Origin: a virus
Direction: 5' to 3' (one strand)
Length of the DNA: 64,000 nt
Virus record (IMG/VR): IMGVR_UViG_3300017971_000218
Coordinates: 49,547-113,546 of that record
Position numbers and translations under genes: made by a program. A model generated the notes under the pieces. That model was not told where the DNA came from. It did not search any database and worked only from the letters and a program-made list of their open reading frames with translations. Of the stretch, positions 36,215-44,539 are shown piece by piece (the stretch's first letter is position 1; every line of letters begins with the position of its first letter).

Positions 36215-36572
36215 CTTCAATCCTCTTTAGTATCTCGTTGCGGATTAGTCTTGCAATCCCGGCACGCGACTTCAGGTGTTTGTGTTTGATCCCGATCTTG
36301 TCGGCGAGCTTGCGCAAGAACGGTTCGGCTAAGATGTGTAGGCTACCAAGCTCGAACTTCGTCGAAGCAAAGTACTTGTTGCCGAATAAATGAGTAAGGA
36401 GTTCTTTGGTGATGGGGGCTAGCGTGAACTGGTCACGGAACACGCGGAAGACCTCGACCGGAATCTCTGTTGGATCTGGCTGAACAAAGCGCCCGTAGAC
36501 CGTGACATGGAATCCGGGCACGTGCCAGACGCCCTCGTTGACGTGGAAGTAAACGGGGACTTTAATAGACAT
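36204..36572 (-). CDS. Small neck-region protein
   Basis: The 122-residue protein starts MSIKVPVYFHVNEG and ends in a basic helix (LKSRAGIARLIRNEILKRI). The N-terminal half is beta. It overlaps both flanking genes by 11 bp. Neck or tail-terminator role is by place only. Confidence 0.5.
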   Translation of the reverse strand: MSIKVPVYFHVNEGVWHVPGFHVTVYGRFVQPDPTEIPVEVFRVFRDQFTLAPITKELLTHLFGNKYFASTKFELGSLHILAEPFLRKLADKIGIKHKHLKSRAGIARLIRNEILKRIEDGS

Positions 36573-37074
36573 ACCGCTTCCTGTTGCTTAGCAGGTCGTA
36601 CTTGAACTGACGCAGTTGAGTCTTGAAGTCTTCTTTGGCAGTATTGCGATCGTTCAGGAAGGCACGGATGCGTTCTTGATACCGTGCGGCTGTAGACACC
36701 TGCACAGAGTCAGCGTTCCGCACAACAGCGCCTTCACCACCTCCCGTGCCGGTATTCATACCCAAGCCACTAGACAGCCGCTTGAGCAGCGACACCTCCG
36801 TATCACGAATTAGCGCCAAGATGCCTGTCTCTAGCAAAGCATAAACCTGGTCAATCGCCGGTGAGACTGCGCCGGTAGTGGTATTAATCTGTACGTAGTT
36901 ATGCATACTGAGCTGCCCGTTGATCCGGGAAGCCACTTTCTGCGCATATACGTCCATAACAGATGTCGGTAGACCGGAAGCGGCGGTAGTTGTCCATTCG
37001 TCGTTTGTACCGAACACATCTACGCGCACTTGGTCATAGATCTCATACAGTTTAGTACCGCTCGGCGTTACCAT
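36562..37074 (-). CDS. Head-tail adaptor-like protein
   Basis: The 170-residue protein is mainly helical, as many head-tail adaptors are. It has SRINGQLSMHNYVQI in the middle, a Gly-rich loop (MNTGTGGGEGA) and a C-terminal coiled stretch DFKTQLRQFKYDLL. It starts at ATG 37074, four bases after the upstream stop. Adaptor function is inferred from position downstream of the capsid and portal genes. Confidence 0.5.
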   Translation of the reverse strand: MVTPSGTKLYEIYDQVRVDVFGTNDEWTTTAASGLPTSVMDVYAQKVASRINGQLSMHNYVQINTTTGAVSPAIDQVYALLETGILALIRDTEVSLLKRLSSGLGMNTGTGGGEGAVVRNADSVQVSTAARYQERIRAFLNDRNTAKEDFKTQLRQFKYDLLSNRKRYVY

Positions 37075-37077
37075 CTT

Positions 37078-37716
37078 TTATCCCTTCAGACCGATGATGG
37101 TGTAGGTAAAGTCCCTCACCAAGTCCAGTCTCATAGATATACTGTCCTCATCGACTACTGTGAGTCTTCCCGGAAAGAAGATTCTGCCGTCGCGGGAGCC
37201 TCCCTCAAACGCGAACGTCATATTCACAGCCCTTGTACCGAGACCGTGGTTGATGATAATATTACGCGCTGATGGCTCCATAAGTCCCGACGCCCCAATA
37301 ACCCACGCCCCGGGCGCATGTGTGAAGGTAATGGTGTTGCCCACCGTGACAACCTCTATGCCGCTGGCTCCCACTAACGTAAAGGGACCCGGCTGACCAT
37401 TGATAGTCGTACCGGATGGAACCGAGGCGCTGATCGTGATCTTACCCGCCCCATAGTCGGGCGTCAGAGTTACGTTCGCGCCGCCTTCTAGTGTTAAGTC
37501 CGGTCCTGGAACACCATTGATGCCGGACATGATCGGTGCAAACGCACCGTTAGCATTTCTCAAGCGCCACTGGTTCTCGTCTACGCTATACTCTAGAGTA
37601 CCGCTAGCGTTCGCACAAGACAAACGCAGAAAACCGTCGAGCGCCTCAATGTCAATAGACTCCGGAGATTGCAACAGACCCGATGTCACAAACTCGATCA
37701 AGCTATTGAATAACAC
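37078..37716 (-). CDS. Virion surface protein, beta-rich
   Basis: The 212-residue protein alternates strands and Ser-Gly turns (SGTLEYSVDENQWRLR, SGINGVPG, TLVGASGIEVVTVG). It ends with NIIINHGLGTRAVNMTFAFE, a fold end also seen in tail-fibre tips. A similar HNFGTYDILVQCF occurs in the next small protein. Likely a head fibre or decoration protein because it lies between the neck genes and the capsid gene. Confidence 0.5.
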   Translation of the reverse strand: MLFNSLIEFVTSGLLQSPESIDIEALDGFLRLSCANASGTLEYSVDENQWRLRNANGAFAPIMSGINGVPGPDLTLEGGANVTLTPDYGAGKITISASVPSGTTINGQPGPFTLVGASGIEVVTVGNTITFTHAPGAWVIGASGLMEPSARNIIINHGLGTRAVNMTFAFEGGSRDGRIFFPGRLTVVDEDSISMRLDLVRDFTYTIIGLKG

Positions 37717-37734
37717 TCTATCTCACCCTCCCCT

Positions 37735-37989
37735 TTAGGCAAAGATAATACACCTGCCACCAATATTGACAGAGAAAGTTATGAGAACATTATTAGCATC
37801 GACTATCTCAATCCCGGCTGGCTGTATTTGAACGCCAGTATCAGTGAAACACTGCACGAGGATATCATAGGTCCCAAAGTTATGAGGAAGTAGGAACCTA
37901 TTCCCGCCGATGTTGTGAGTGCTCACTGAAAAATCGAATGATCGCTTTAAGTTACCAGGGGGAGGTCTGATGCCAATAAATTGGCTCAT
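37735..37989 (-). CDS. Small fibre-tip-like virion protein
   Basis: The 84-residue protein contains LPHNFGTYDILVQCF and IEIVDANNVLITFS. This HNxGT-strand pattern is found near the ends of phage fibres and also at the end of the preceding 212-residue protein. It is the first gene after the capsid terminator and the TTTATCGTATA promoter at 38103. Confidence 0.55.
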   Translation of the reverse strand: MSQFIGIRPPPGNLKRSFDFSVSTHNIGGNRFLLPHNFGTYDILVQCFTDTGVQIQPAGIEIVDANNVLITFSVNIGGRCIIFA

Positions 37990-38102
37990 GACCTTCTCCT
38001 ACGACGTGGTAGGCTGTAAATCAAGTAATGATAACTACTGCCCGCACCCGCAGACTACGGTGTCCGCGCCATGAAACACCGAAGTAGCATCCCTCCAATA
38101 TA

Positions 38103-38114
38103 ATATACGATAAA
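38103..38114 (-). promoter_or_regulatory. Phage-specific promoter motif (TTTATCGTATA) after the capsid gene
   Basis: TTTATCGTATATTATATT on the minus strand lies between the capsid terminator and the 84-residue virion gene, 114 bp before its start. No -35 hexamer is visible. The same 11-mer occurs before portal, protease and the membrane/tRNA block. Confidence 0.65.
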
Positions 38115-38152
38115 TGACAAGTTCAAAAAAACATTTCTTTCTCTCAGGGCAC

Positions 38153-38183
38153 AAAAAAAGAAGGGGCGATTACTCGCCCCTTC
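38153..38183 (-). terminator. Intrinsic terminator of the major capsid gene
   Basis: GAAGGGGCG and CGCCCCTTC form a 9-bp perfect stem with a 6-base loop (38160-38183). It is followed on the minus strand by seven T residues (38153-38159). It ends the capsid transcript 24 bp after the stop. Confidence 0.95.
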
Positions 38184-38206
38184 GTTGGGTTTTGACTAAG
38201 CTAGGC

Positions 38207-39235
38207 TTAGTGGGCACCTAGGAGAACACGACGGTTGTCGAGGCAGGCGAAGCCCTGCTCCATGTAACCGTAGACGCCTGCGCGAAGCTGACGCTGTAGT
38301 GTCGGATCCTCAAAGGTCGTTAGCTCCTGACGAATCGGCATGACAAAACTGTCAGCCGTCGAGAGATCGAGACCGATGCAGTACTGAGTCGTACCACTCG
38401 GCTGGGTTGCCCCGAGATCCTCGATGATCGTCTGGTAGTCCTGACCCACGCCGAACTCCTGCATCGGGTGCAGAACTACGCCGTAGATGTTGGACAGACC
38501 AAGCTGACCGCCGCCCTGAACCTCTAGCTCACGACGAGAGAAGTCAGAGACGTCACTCGCGTCCCAGGCACGCATGTCTGCGATAGCCTCGGCAGAGAGG
38601 TAAAGGTCAGTAAGAGTAGTCTTCACCATGTTGCCGCCGCCACCACGTAGCATGGTGATGATCATGCGGGAGACTAGCTCCTTCGTGAACTCGCCACCGA
38701 GAGTAGCACTCGAAATCATGCTACGACCGGTAAACGGAAGAGAACTTTGGTTCGCACCAGAAACAATGAGACCGCGCTGCACTGCTGCGGCTAGGATGGT
38801 TGTCCAGCCGTCGTAGTTGAGCTTACGGGTGAAGCCCGCACGGTAAACCTGAAGCGCACGTCCGACGAGATCGAAACGAGCATCACGTGCGATATCGACG
38901 TCCCAGTCCATCGCGTTAGCGATCTTGTACGTCGGTACCCAAAGCTCGTCCGCCTCGACCCTACGCTCAGGAATACGGTTCTGGTTCTGATACGTGAACG
39001 CGACGAAGTTATCTTCCTCGCCCGGCTTCACGATATCGAGCGGGTAATATGCTTGCGCACCCGCTGCTAGAACCTGACGCTCGTAGATGTCGTCGAGGTT
39101 GTCCTCGTCCATGACGCCCTTACGCAAGGGCGCGTTCAGGGCTCCCGCGAACGCCCGCTGTGCCTTGCTGCGCACCTCGGGATCGTTATCGGCTGTACGG
39201 CGTAGAGCCTCGATTAGACGCTTATCATATGCCAT
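38207..39235 (-). CDS. Major capsid protein (HK97-like)
   Basis: The 342-residue protein follows protease-scaffold and decoration genes and precedes a strong terminator, as expected for the main head protein. Its charged N-terminal helix (KRLIEALRRTADNDPEVRSKAQRAF) is followed by a long beta stretch and a P-domain-like helix (GEFTKELVSRMIITML). Near the C-terminus is EQGFACLDNRRVLLG. The sequence fits the HK97 fold used by such phages although no single residue motif is diagnostic. Confidence 0.85.
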   Translation of the reverse strand: MAYDKRLIEALRRTADNDPEVRSKAQRAFAGALNAPLRKGVMDEDNLDDIYERQVLAAGAQAYYPLDIVKPGEEDNFVAFTYQNQNRIPERRVEADELWVPTYKIANAMDWDVDIARDARFDLVGRALQVYRAGFTRKLNYDGWTTILAAAVQRGLIVSGANQSSLPFTGRSMISSATLGGEFTKELVSRMIITMLRGGGGNMVKTTLTDLYLSAEAIADMRAWDASDVSDFSRRELEVQGGGQLGLSNIYGVVLHPMQEFGVGQDYQTIIEDLGATQPSGTTQYCIGLDLSTADSFVMPIRQELTTFEDPTLQRQLRAGVYGYMEQGFACLDNRRVLLGAH

Positions 39236-39251
39236 CCTGAATCACCCCCTC

Positions 39252-39761
39252 TTAAGTAAGCTGCTGTGTTGCGCCCTGCTTGATCTGGAGCATGAAGCGT
39301 ACCCAGCCAAGACCCGCGCCACGGGTTGTATGATCGTTGCTGGTGAATACACCAACAACAGGGTTAACGATGGTATTCGGCATAGCCGGATCATCACCTG
39401 TAGTAGCGGAGTTTGTTAGCTCACCATCTGCTGTGAGATAGGCTGTCTGACCCGCAACGATGGTTCCCTCAACGGAATCCTCGATGAAGTCGGTTTCAAA
39501 CTCGCCCTCGACTGCGACGGCTACAACGCCACCGATGTCGATTACTGAACGCATGAGCTTCTGCGGTGCGTTGAAGTAGTTAAGATCTTCAACGTCGGTT
39601 AGCAGCACGCCCACGGGCTGAAGACCGGAACCAGCAGCAGTCGCGCCGTAAGAAACGACCTGACCACTCGCTAGCGAGACGATGCCGCCCCTCTCAGCCG
39701 CCGCGTCCGCATGGTACTGGTTGCTGGTCTCAACGACCTGACGAATCGGACGGAGTGCCAT
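39252..39761 (-). CDS. Head decoration/stabilisation protein
   Basis: The 169-residue protein starts MALRPIRQVVE and is beta-rich with SG turns. It lies between protease-scaffold and major capsid genes, the usual place of head decoration proteins (lambda gpD-like in location). A diverged copy with the same first seven residues is encoded at 35639-36214. It has a good AGGAGGTG ribosome site and is probably abundant. Confidence 0.75.
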   Translation of the reverse strand: MALRPIRQVVETSNQYHADAAAERGGIVSLASGQVVSYGATAAGSGLQPVGVLLTDVEDLNYFNAPQKLMRSVIDIGGVVAVAVEGEFETDFIEDSVEGTIVAGQTAYLTADGELTNSATTGDDPAMPNTIVNPVVGVFTSNDHTTRGAGLGWVRFMLQIKQGATQQLT

Positions 39762-39792
39762 AGTTTTTACACCTCCCTATGGGTTTACTGTA

Positions 39793-40506
39793 TTAACGAC
39801 CAAAGTGGTCGCCACGCTGCTTACGCAGACGCTTGATACGATCTGTATTACCCGATTCACTTACTAGAGCAGCAAGATCCTCGAAATCCTTCTCCTCGCT
39901 GGACTCTGCCTCAGCGGGAGCATCCTCTGACTCGGACTTGGTTTCCGCGAAGTTCGGCTTCTCCTCGGGTTCGGCGTCGTCTAGAGCCGCAGTTGCCTGC
40001 TCGGCGCTATCCTCGACCTCTTCCTCGGCATCCTCGACCTCGGACTCGTCGGAGGCAGTGGCAGCCGCGATCTTGTCGGCAAAATCCTTGCGCTCCTCTA
40101 GCCATTCGGCGAAAGCCTCGTCATCCATCTTCGCAACCGCGTCACGAACCTTCTCAAGCTTCTCATCCGTGTAAAGGTTGAGACCCTTGACCTGCTCGAT
40201 ACGATCACGTAGACGGAACTTCTCGATTTCCCCCTGAAGCGCCGCAATTGCGGTGCCAGCTTGCTCGCGGGATTCCTTGATGAAAGCTAGCTTTGCCTCA
40301 AACGGGTCACGACCACTCTGGATCGCCTCGTCGATACGAGCGATCTCTGTCGGTGTTGCTACGGTCTTGAGAAGCGCGTCAACCTTCTCCATACGAGCCG
40401 CCTCTTCGGCGACGGAAGCAGCGTTTGCCTGCTCCTCCTTCAGACGCGCATTCTCAGACTCAAGCTCTGCGAGCCTAGTCTGTAGCTCCTGAAGATCAGC
40501 GTTCAT
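39793..40506 (-). CDS. Scaffold protein from internal start within the protease gene
   Basis: Inside the protease frame an ATG at 40506 begins MNADLQELQTRLAEL. AGGAGGT lies at 40511-40517, an ideal spacing and the best ribosome site of the region. The resulting 237-residue protein is the coiled-coil acidic scaffold alone. Phage lambda makes its scaffold Nu3 from within the protease gene C in the same way. Both products would share the C-terminus. Confidence 0.8.
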   Translation of the reverse strand: MNADLQELQTRLAELESENARLKEEQANAASVAEEAARMEKVDALLKTVATPTEIARIDEAIQSGRDPFEAKLAFIKESREQAGTAIAALQGEIEKFRLRDRIEQVKGLNLYTDEKLEKVRDAVAKMDDEAFAEWLEERKDFADKIAAATASDESEVEDAEEEVEDSAEQATAALDDAEPEEKPNFAETKSESEDAPAEAESSEEKDFEDLAALVSESGNTDRIKRLRKQRGDHFGR

Positions 40507-41730
40507 GTCCACCTCCTGAACATCATCCGCCACCAATTCGGCGGTAACACTCTCAGCCAAGACGCTCGGCTGAGACTCCTGTTCCTCCTCTTCAGGCTCG
40601 GGCTCGCGCTCGAACTCGTAAGAGCAAGAATACACTACTTTGTTTTCATCCTCAATGGCGCTGATGGACTTGTGCCACGGGACAGGATTCAGATCCGAAT
40701 CCAAATCCATCTCCTTGATAACTGCCATCGCCAGTTGCGGCAACCTCGGGAAGATATTCTCCTTCAAGGCTCTTATCGCCGCTTCCACGCCACCTCGTGA
40801 TACGACCTCACCCATGATAGCGACGTCGGACTTGTGCCCGCCGCCGAACATCGTGAAAGCGATATTGTACTTATGAGTCCAATCCTCGCCCTTTTCAGCC
40901 GCTTCACTGCGCTCCTTGCCTTCGAACGTTCCGCCATCCAAGCGGGCTAGAGCCGGGGTCTCAGAGGACTCTTCCTCAGAGATCGCCTTCTCAGATACCG
41001 CGTGGATATCAGAGCGCGGGTTGCCGGGAACGCCAACGTAGCCAATGCCGCCGAAGATAATGTCCTTCAGCGCACGACCCACACAGCGTCCGTCCTCCAG
41101 CTTCCCGTTGCCATCCTTGCCAGACGTGATCAGCTTGTCCTCCCACTCAGGATTCTCATCCCGGGCGTGAAGTTCAAATTCGATATCATCTACAAGGCGA
41201 GCTTCTGACAGGTCGGAGTCATCTTCCCATGTCACGAAGTCATAGCTATCAAACCATGCTTCCATGCTTACGTGAAGTTGACCCATCGCCGACAGCCGCT
41301 TAATGGCTTCAGCATACTCAGGTAGTAGCGCGGCGTATACGACCTTATCCACGATAAGTTCGAAATCGCCGTCATAGAGCGTACCATCCTTTAGGGTCGG
41401 ACGATCCGCTTCAAGATCAAGCTCTTCACCTTCGATTGTCCGAGCCTCAACCCGGTAGATGTGACCCACGATCCGCTTGCGGTCATGGTCCCAATCAGAA
41501 GGCTTGTGCAGAGGTGACTTCCGAGCCGCCCAAAGTTCATCTTTCAAGAAGAAGTCTTTGTTGCGGTTCGCCCCACTAGTGACCATCGTGCTGCGAACGT
41601 GGAGCAAATCCTCCTGGTTCACGCCGTCGTCACCGGAAGCCTTGGCGAGCGAAGCGGTAACTTGTTCATCTATTACCGCCGGAGCCTCGATAACCGAAGC
41701 TTTCGCCTTCAAGACGACCTTCTTAGACAT
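39793..41730 (-). CDS. Prohead protease fused to scaffold
   Basis: The 645-residue product joins two modules. Residues 1-270 include HVRSTMVTSGANRNKDFF, GQLHVSMEAWFDSYDF and IGYVGVPGNPRSDIHAV, typical of phage head maturation proteases that leave the virion. Residues about 400-645 form an acidic coiled coil (LQTRLAELESENARLKEEQA and a Glu/Ala/Asp-rich run), which fits a scaffold. An internal ribosome binding site lets the second part be made alone. It lies directly before the decoration and capsid genes and has its own TTTATCGTATA motif upstream. Confidence 0.85.
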   Translation of the reverse strand: MSKKVVLKAKASVIEAPAVIDEQVTASLAKASGDDGVNQEDLLHVRSTMVTSGANRNKDFFLKDELWAARKSPLHKPSDWDHDRKRIVGHIYRVEARTIEGEELDLEADRPTLKDGTLYDGDFELIVDKVVYAALLPEYAEAIKRLSAMGQLHVSMEAWFDSYDFVTWEDDSDLSEARLVDDIEFELHARDENPEWEDKLITSGKDGNGKLEDGRCVGRALKDIIFGGIGYVGVPGNPRSDIHAVSEKAISEEESSETPALARLDGGTFEGKERSEAAEKGEDWTHKYNIAFTMFGGGHKSDVAIMGEVVSRGGVEAAIRALKENIFPRLPQLAMAVIKEMDLDSDLNPVPWHKSISAIEDENKVVYSCSYEFEREPEPEEEEQESQPSVLAESVTAELVADDVQEVDMNADLQELQTRLAELESENARLKEEQANAASVAEEAARMEKVDALLKTVATPTEIARIDEAIQSGRDPFEAKLAFIKESREQAGTAIAALQGEIEKFRLRDRIEQVKGLNLYTDEKLEKVRDAVAKMDDEAFAEWLEERKDFADKIAAATASDESEVEDAEEEVEDSAEQATAALDDAEPEEKPNFAETKSESEDAPAEAESSEEKDFEDLAALVSESGNTDRIKRLRKQRGDHFGR

Positions 41731-41770
41731 GGAGACCCCCTAAAGTGAAAATAGATCCCTTCTAACTATT

Positions 41771-41781
41771 TATACGATAAA
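41771..41781 (-). promoter_or_regulatory. Phage-specific promoter motif before protease gene
   Basis: TTTTTATCGTATAAATAG on the minus strand lies 41 bp before the protease start in a non-coding gap. The TATAAATA end recalls T4 late promoters, which consist of a -10 element only; no -35 box is seen. Confidence 0.7.
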
Positions 41782-41809
41782 AATTCATGTATACCAGTTA
41801 AAAAATGAT

Positions 41810-42061
41810 TTAGTTCGTATCTGAGGTACCAGACGGGCTGGTTCCATAGTCATTGCTAGTCACGTGCTTCGTACGATCGGTCGGATCACGACGGATGATT
41901 GTCCGCGCTACGACCTCACCCTTGGCTTTAGTCGTATTGTCGGCGGCTTTGATCTTCTTCGTGGTCACGGTAATCATACTACCGCCGTTCTTCATAACAA
42001 CCAGGTGTCCTCGGTTCTTCTGAGGATCCTTCGGCTCGAACGGACCAGTCGGAGTAGACAT
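41810..42061 (-). CDS. Small hypothetical protein after portal
   Basis: The 83-residue protein is polar and Lys/Thr-rich (MITVTTKKIKAADNTTK) and ends with a Ser/Thr/Gly tail. It lies between portal and protease genes. It starts with a clear ribosome site (GGGGGTGTAG). It might be a head accessory protein. No family is seen. Confidence 0.55.
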   Translation of the reverse strand: MSTPTGPFEPKDPQKNRGHLVVMKNGGSMITVTTKKIKAADNTTKAKGEVVARTIIRRDPTDRTKHVTSNDYGTSPSGTSDTN

Positions 42062-42075
42062 TCGCTACACCCCCT

Positions 42076-44505
42076 TTATTTCTTCAAAGAGCTTCTACAA
42101 ATCGCCCAAGCAGAACTTAGAAGCTCCTTGCGCTTCTTGCCAGTCGGTGCCTTGCCATTCTTCTTCCGGAATGACGCCACCTTCTGCTTGAATACGTCCT
42201 GCACACATCTGTCGAGTTTAGCAGGTGCCTGAGTGAAGAACGATTCGACATAAGACTGCGTGATTCTCGCACCAAACTTAGTATTACCAAGAATCTGCTC
42301 AGTCATACGCCAAATTTGCTTCCGCACCTCCGGTCGCAAGTCAGCAACTCGGTCCGTGTCGGCTGCAACAAGTGCCCTTCGCATCAAGCACCCGAGAATC
42401 TTGTTGACCAGTCGCCTGCCCTCTGTGCGATACTTCAGGTATTTACCCTTATTGATCCGGATCTTCTGGGACATACCCTTCGGCTTAGTATCACGCTTGA
42501 CAGACTGCGGCTTCTCCGTGCCAGTCGGACGACCACGCTGTCCAGGACCTTGTGGGTTATCCCCAGGCGGGTTGAGCTTCTTCTGAACCTCCCCCATCTT
42601 TTCGGTCTTCTGGACCTCGCGCTCTGTCTGCTCCTCGTTGGACGGTAGAACGCCATCCTCGTCTTCGCGCATCCTCTCTTCCGTGACCTTGGTGTCGATC
42701 TCGTCCTTGAACGGACCCTTGAGCGGCGGTAGCTCACCCTTCTTGATGAGATCCTGCTCATGGTTGACCTCTGCGTTCTCGACGTCGGCGTCAAGGTTCG
42801 CATACTCAAGGAGAGTACGACGAGAGATCACGTTCATCTGAGTCAACTTGACCATGAAGTCGTTCATGACTCGCGGGTCACGTAGTGAGGTAACCTCGAA
42901 GCGAATAGAGGGAACCTTGTTATCTCCAACGGCGCGGGATAGTAGCATCAACTCATGCGTCACCCAGCGGCGCAAGTGCTCGCGGATGGTCTCAAGTCGC
43001 TCAAGCATGGCGGCAACACTCAGGAAAGCGTTGCTGTAGTTTCCGCCACCACGACCGTTGACCACTACCTCAGAAGCACCAAGGTCAGCCAGAATGTCAG
43101 CATCGACACCGGCAGTCTTATCCTTATTGAAGATCTGAGATAGATCCGGCTGCACATACTCCATCTCGATATCGGGCGTCGCCCAAATCAAGTGGCTAGA
43201 TTCCGCAGCAGCCGCGATCAGGTCGGCAACGTCGTCTACAACACCGGTCGGAGGACCAATGATCTCGCCAGTCTTCGGATCGACGTAACCCAACTTCACT
43301 AGTAACAGAGAAGCAATGAAGGATTCGGCTGCACGTGCTTCCATCGCACGTAGAAGTTCCTTGATCTTCAGGTTTTTCAGTGCCGGATACACCATCGGTA
43401 CCGCCCACTGCTCCCAATCGAACTTCTTGTCGTAGATGACGTATAGGCGCTCGTTCGGGATGTCAACCTCGCTGTCGTAGTCACCGAACGGAGACTCTGC
43501 CTTCTTGATCCGCTTGCCGAACTCCTCCGGCATATTCTCGCGGGTCTCGCCCTCGTCAATGTATCCACGATAACGGTTCGGAGAGGTGGACGTGTTGCTT
43601 CCACCCTTACCCCGGTCTCCGTCTAGATCTCTTCCGATGTTACCGAGCTTGTCTAGGTCATCAGAGCGGATTAGGAACTTGAATTGCTGCTGACCCTTCA
43701 CGACACCACCGGTCGGCTCGATCTGGAGCGGGTTGAGCGAAGTATAAGACCACGGCACCGTGTTCTTCTTGACGCGCTTGGTCTTACCTGTGAAGTCCTC
43801 ACCCAATCCACGAATCTGCGGACTAATGACTCCGGACTCATCTCCGTAGTCAACTAGTAGCTCATTGCCGACGATCGTGTAAGTAGGCTCCTTGACCGGA
43901 GCGTTCTCCGCAACAGCCCGACGCATTAGGCGACGCTGCTCCTGCGTGATGGTAGCCATTGAACGGAAAATGAACGCCTGCCCACCCACGAGGATGTCGC
44001 GGGTAAATGTGCTGAGGCGCTCGTTTAGTTGAACTTTAGCAGCCCAGGAGCGATAGAACCGACGCCACTGAGGGTCCGGGTGGGTGATATGCAGCTTCGA
44101 GATGAAGTTGGACATCAAGTCTACCACAGTACGGACCATACCATAGTTGCGATATGCAATCCGGCACGCCGCAATGATATCATGGTTGACACGTGCGATC
44201 AGAGAACGGCGATGGAACTTGAAGCGATCCTTGTCGTCAAGTTCATTTTGAACACTCTTCCGGCGAGTGATAAAAGCATTCTCGTATGTGTCTTCCTCTA
44301 GAAACGGGGTACGGGAGATCCTGGCACCAGGATGCTGGTCGCCCAGGTAAGCCCGCGACATACGGGAATTACGCAGTTCGTTGAGATCGACCCCAGCTAG
44401 TCTAGCGTTAGCAGCCAAACCCCGCTCGATCGCATCTTCATATTTCGCACTTGCATGAGTGCGCTTGCGCGCATTGGCGCGACTTTTATTTCTTTTTCTT
44501 GACAT
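42076..44505 (-). CDS. Portal protein
   Basis: The 809-residue protein follows the large terminase and precedes the head protease. This order, the length and a wing-like N-terminal half (RTVVDLMSNFISKL, YVDPKTGEIIGPPTGVVDD, NAFLSVAAMLERLETIREHL) fit a portal of large tailed phages. The C-terminal 200 residues are basic with EQTEREVQKTEKMGEVQKKL, perhaps a DNA-contact barrel. It has a TTTATCGTATA motif 22 bp before the start. Confidence 0.88.
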   Translation of the reverse strand: MSRKRNKSRANARKRTHASAKYEDAIERGLAANARLAGVDLNELRNSRMSRAYLGDQHPGARISRTPFLEEDTYENAFITRRKSVQNELDDKDRFKFHRRSLIARVNHDIIAACRIAYRNYGMVRTVVDLMSNFISKLHITHPDPQWRRFYRSWAAKVQLNERLSTFTRDILVGGQAFIFRSMATITQEQRRLMRRAVAENAPVKEPTYTIVGNELLVDYGDESGVISPQIRGLGEDFTGKTKRVKKNTVPWSYTSLNPLQIEPTGGVVKGQQQFKFLIRSDDLDKLGNIGRDLDGDRGKGGSNTSTSPNRYRGYIDEGETRENMPEEFGKRIKKAESPFGDYDSEVDIPNERLYVIYDKKFDWEQWAVPMVYPALKNLKIKELLRAMEARAAESFIASLLLVKLGYVDPKTGEIIGPPTGVVDDVADLIAAAAESSHLIWATPDIEMEYVQPDLSQIFNKDKTAGVDADILADLGASEVVVNGRGGGNYSNAFLSVAAMLERLETIREHLRRWVTHELMLLSRAVGDNKVPSIRFEVTSLRDPRVMNDFMVKLTQMNVISRRTLLEYANLDADVENAEVNHEQDLIKKGELPPLKGPFKDEIDTKVTEERMREDEDGVLPSNEEQTEREVQKTEKMGEVQKKLNPPGDNPQGPGQRGRPTGTEKPQSVKRDTKPKGMSQKIRINKGKYLKYRTEGRRLVNKILGCLMRRALVAADTDRVADLRPEVRKQIWRMTEQILGNTKFGARITQSYVESFFTQAPAKLDRCVQDVFKQKVASFRKKNGKAPTGKKRKELLSSAWAICRSSLKK

Positions 44506-44526
44506 TTCGGGAACCCCCTACTGTAT

Positions 44527-44537
44527 TATACGATAAA
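44527..44537 (-). promoter_or_regulatory. Phage-specific promoter motif before portal
   Basis: TTTATCGTATAATACAG lies in the 34-bp gap between the large terminase stop and portal start. It is one of four exact copies of the 11-mer in non-coding DNA. Confidence 0.7.
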
Positions 44538-44539
44538 CG

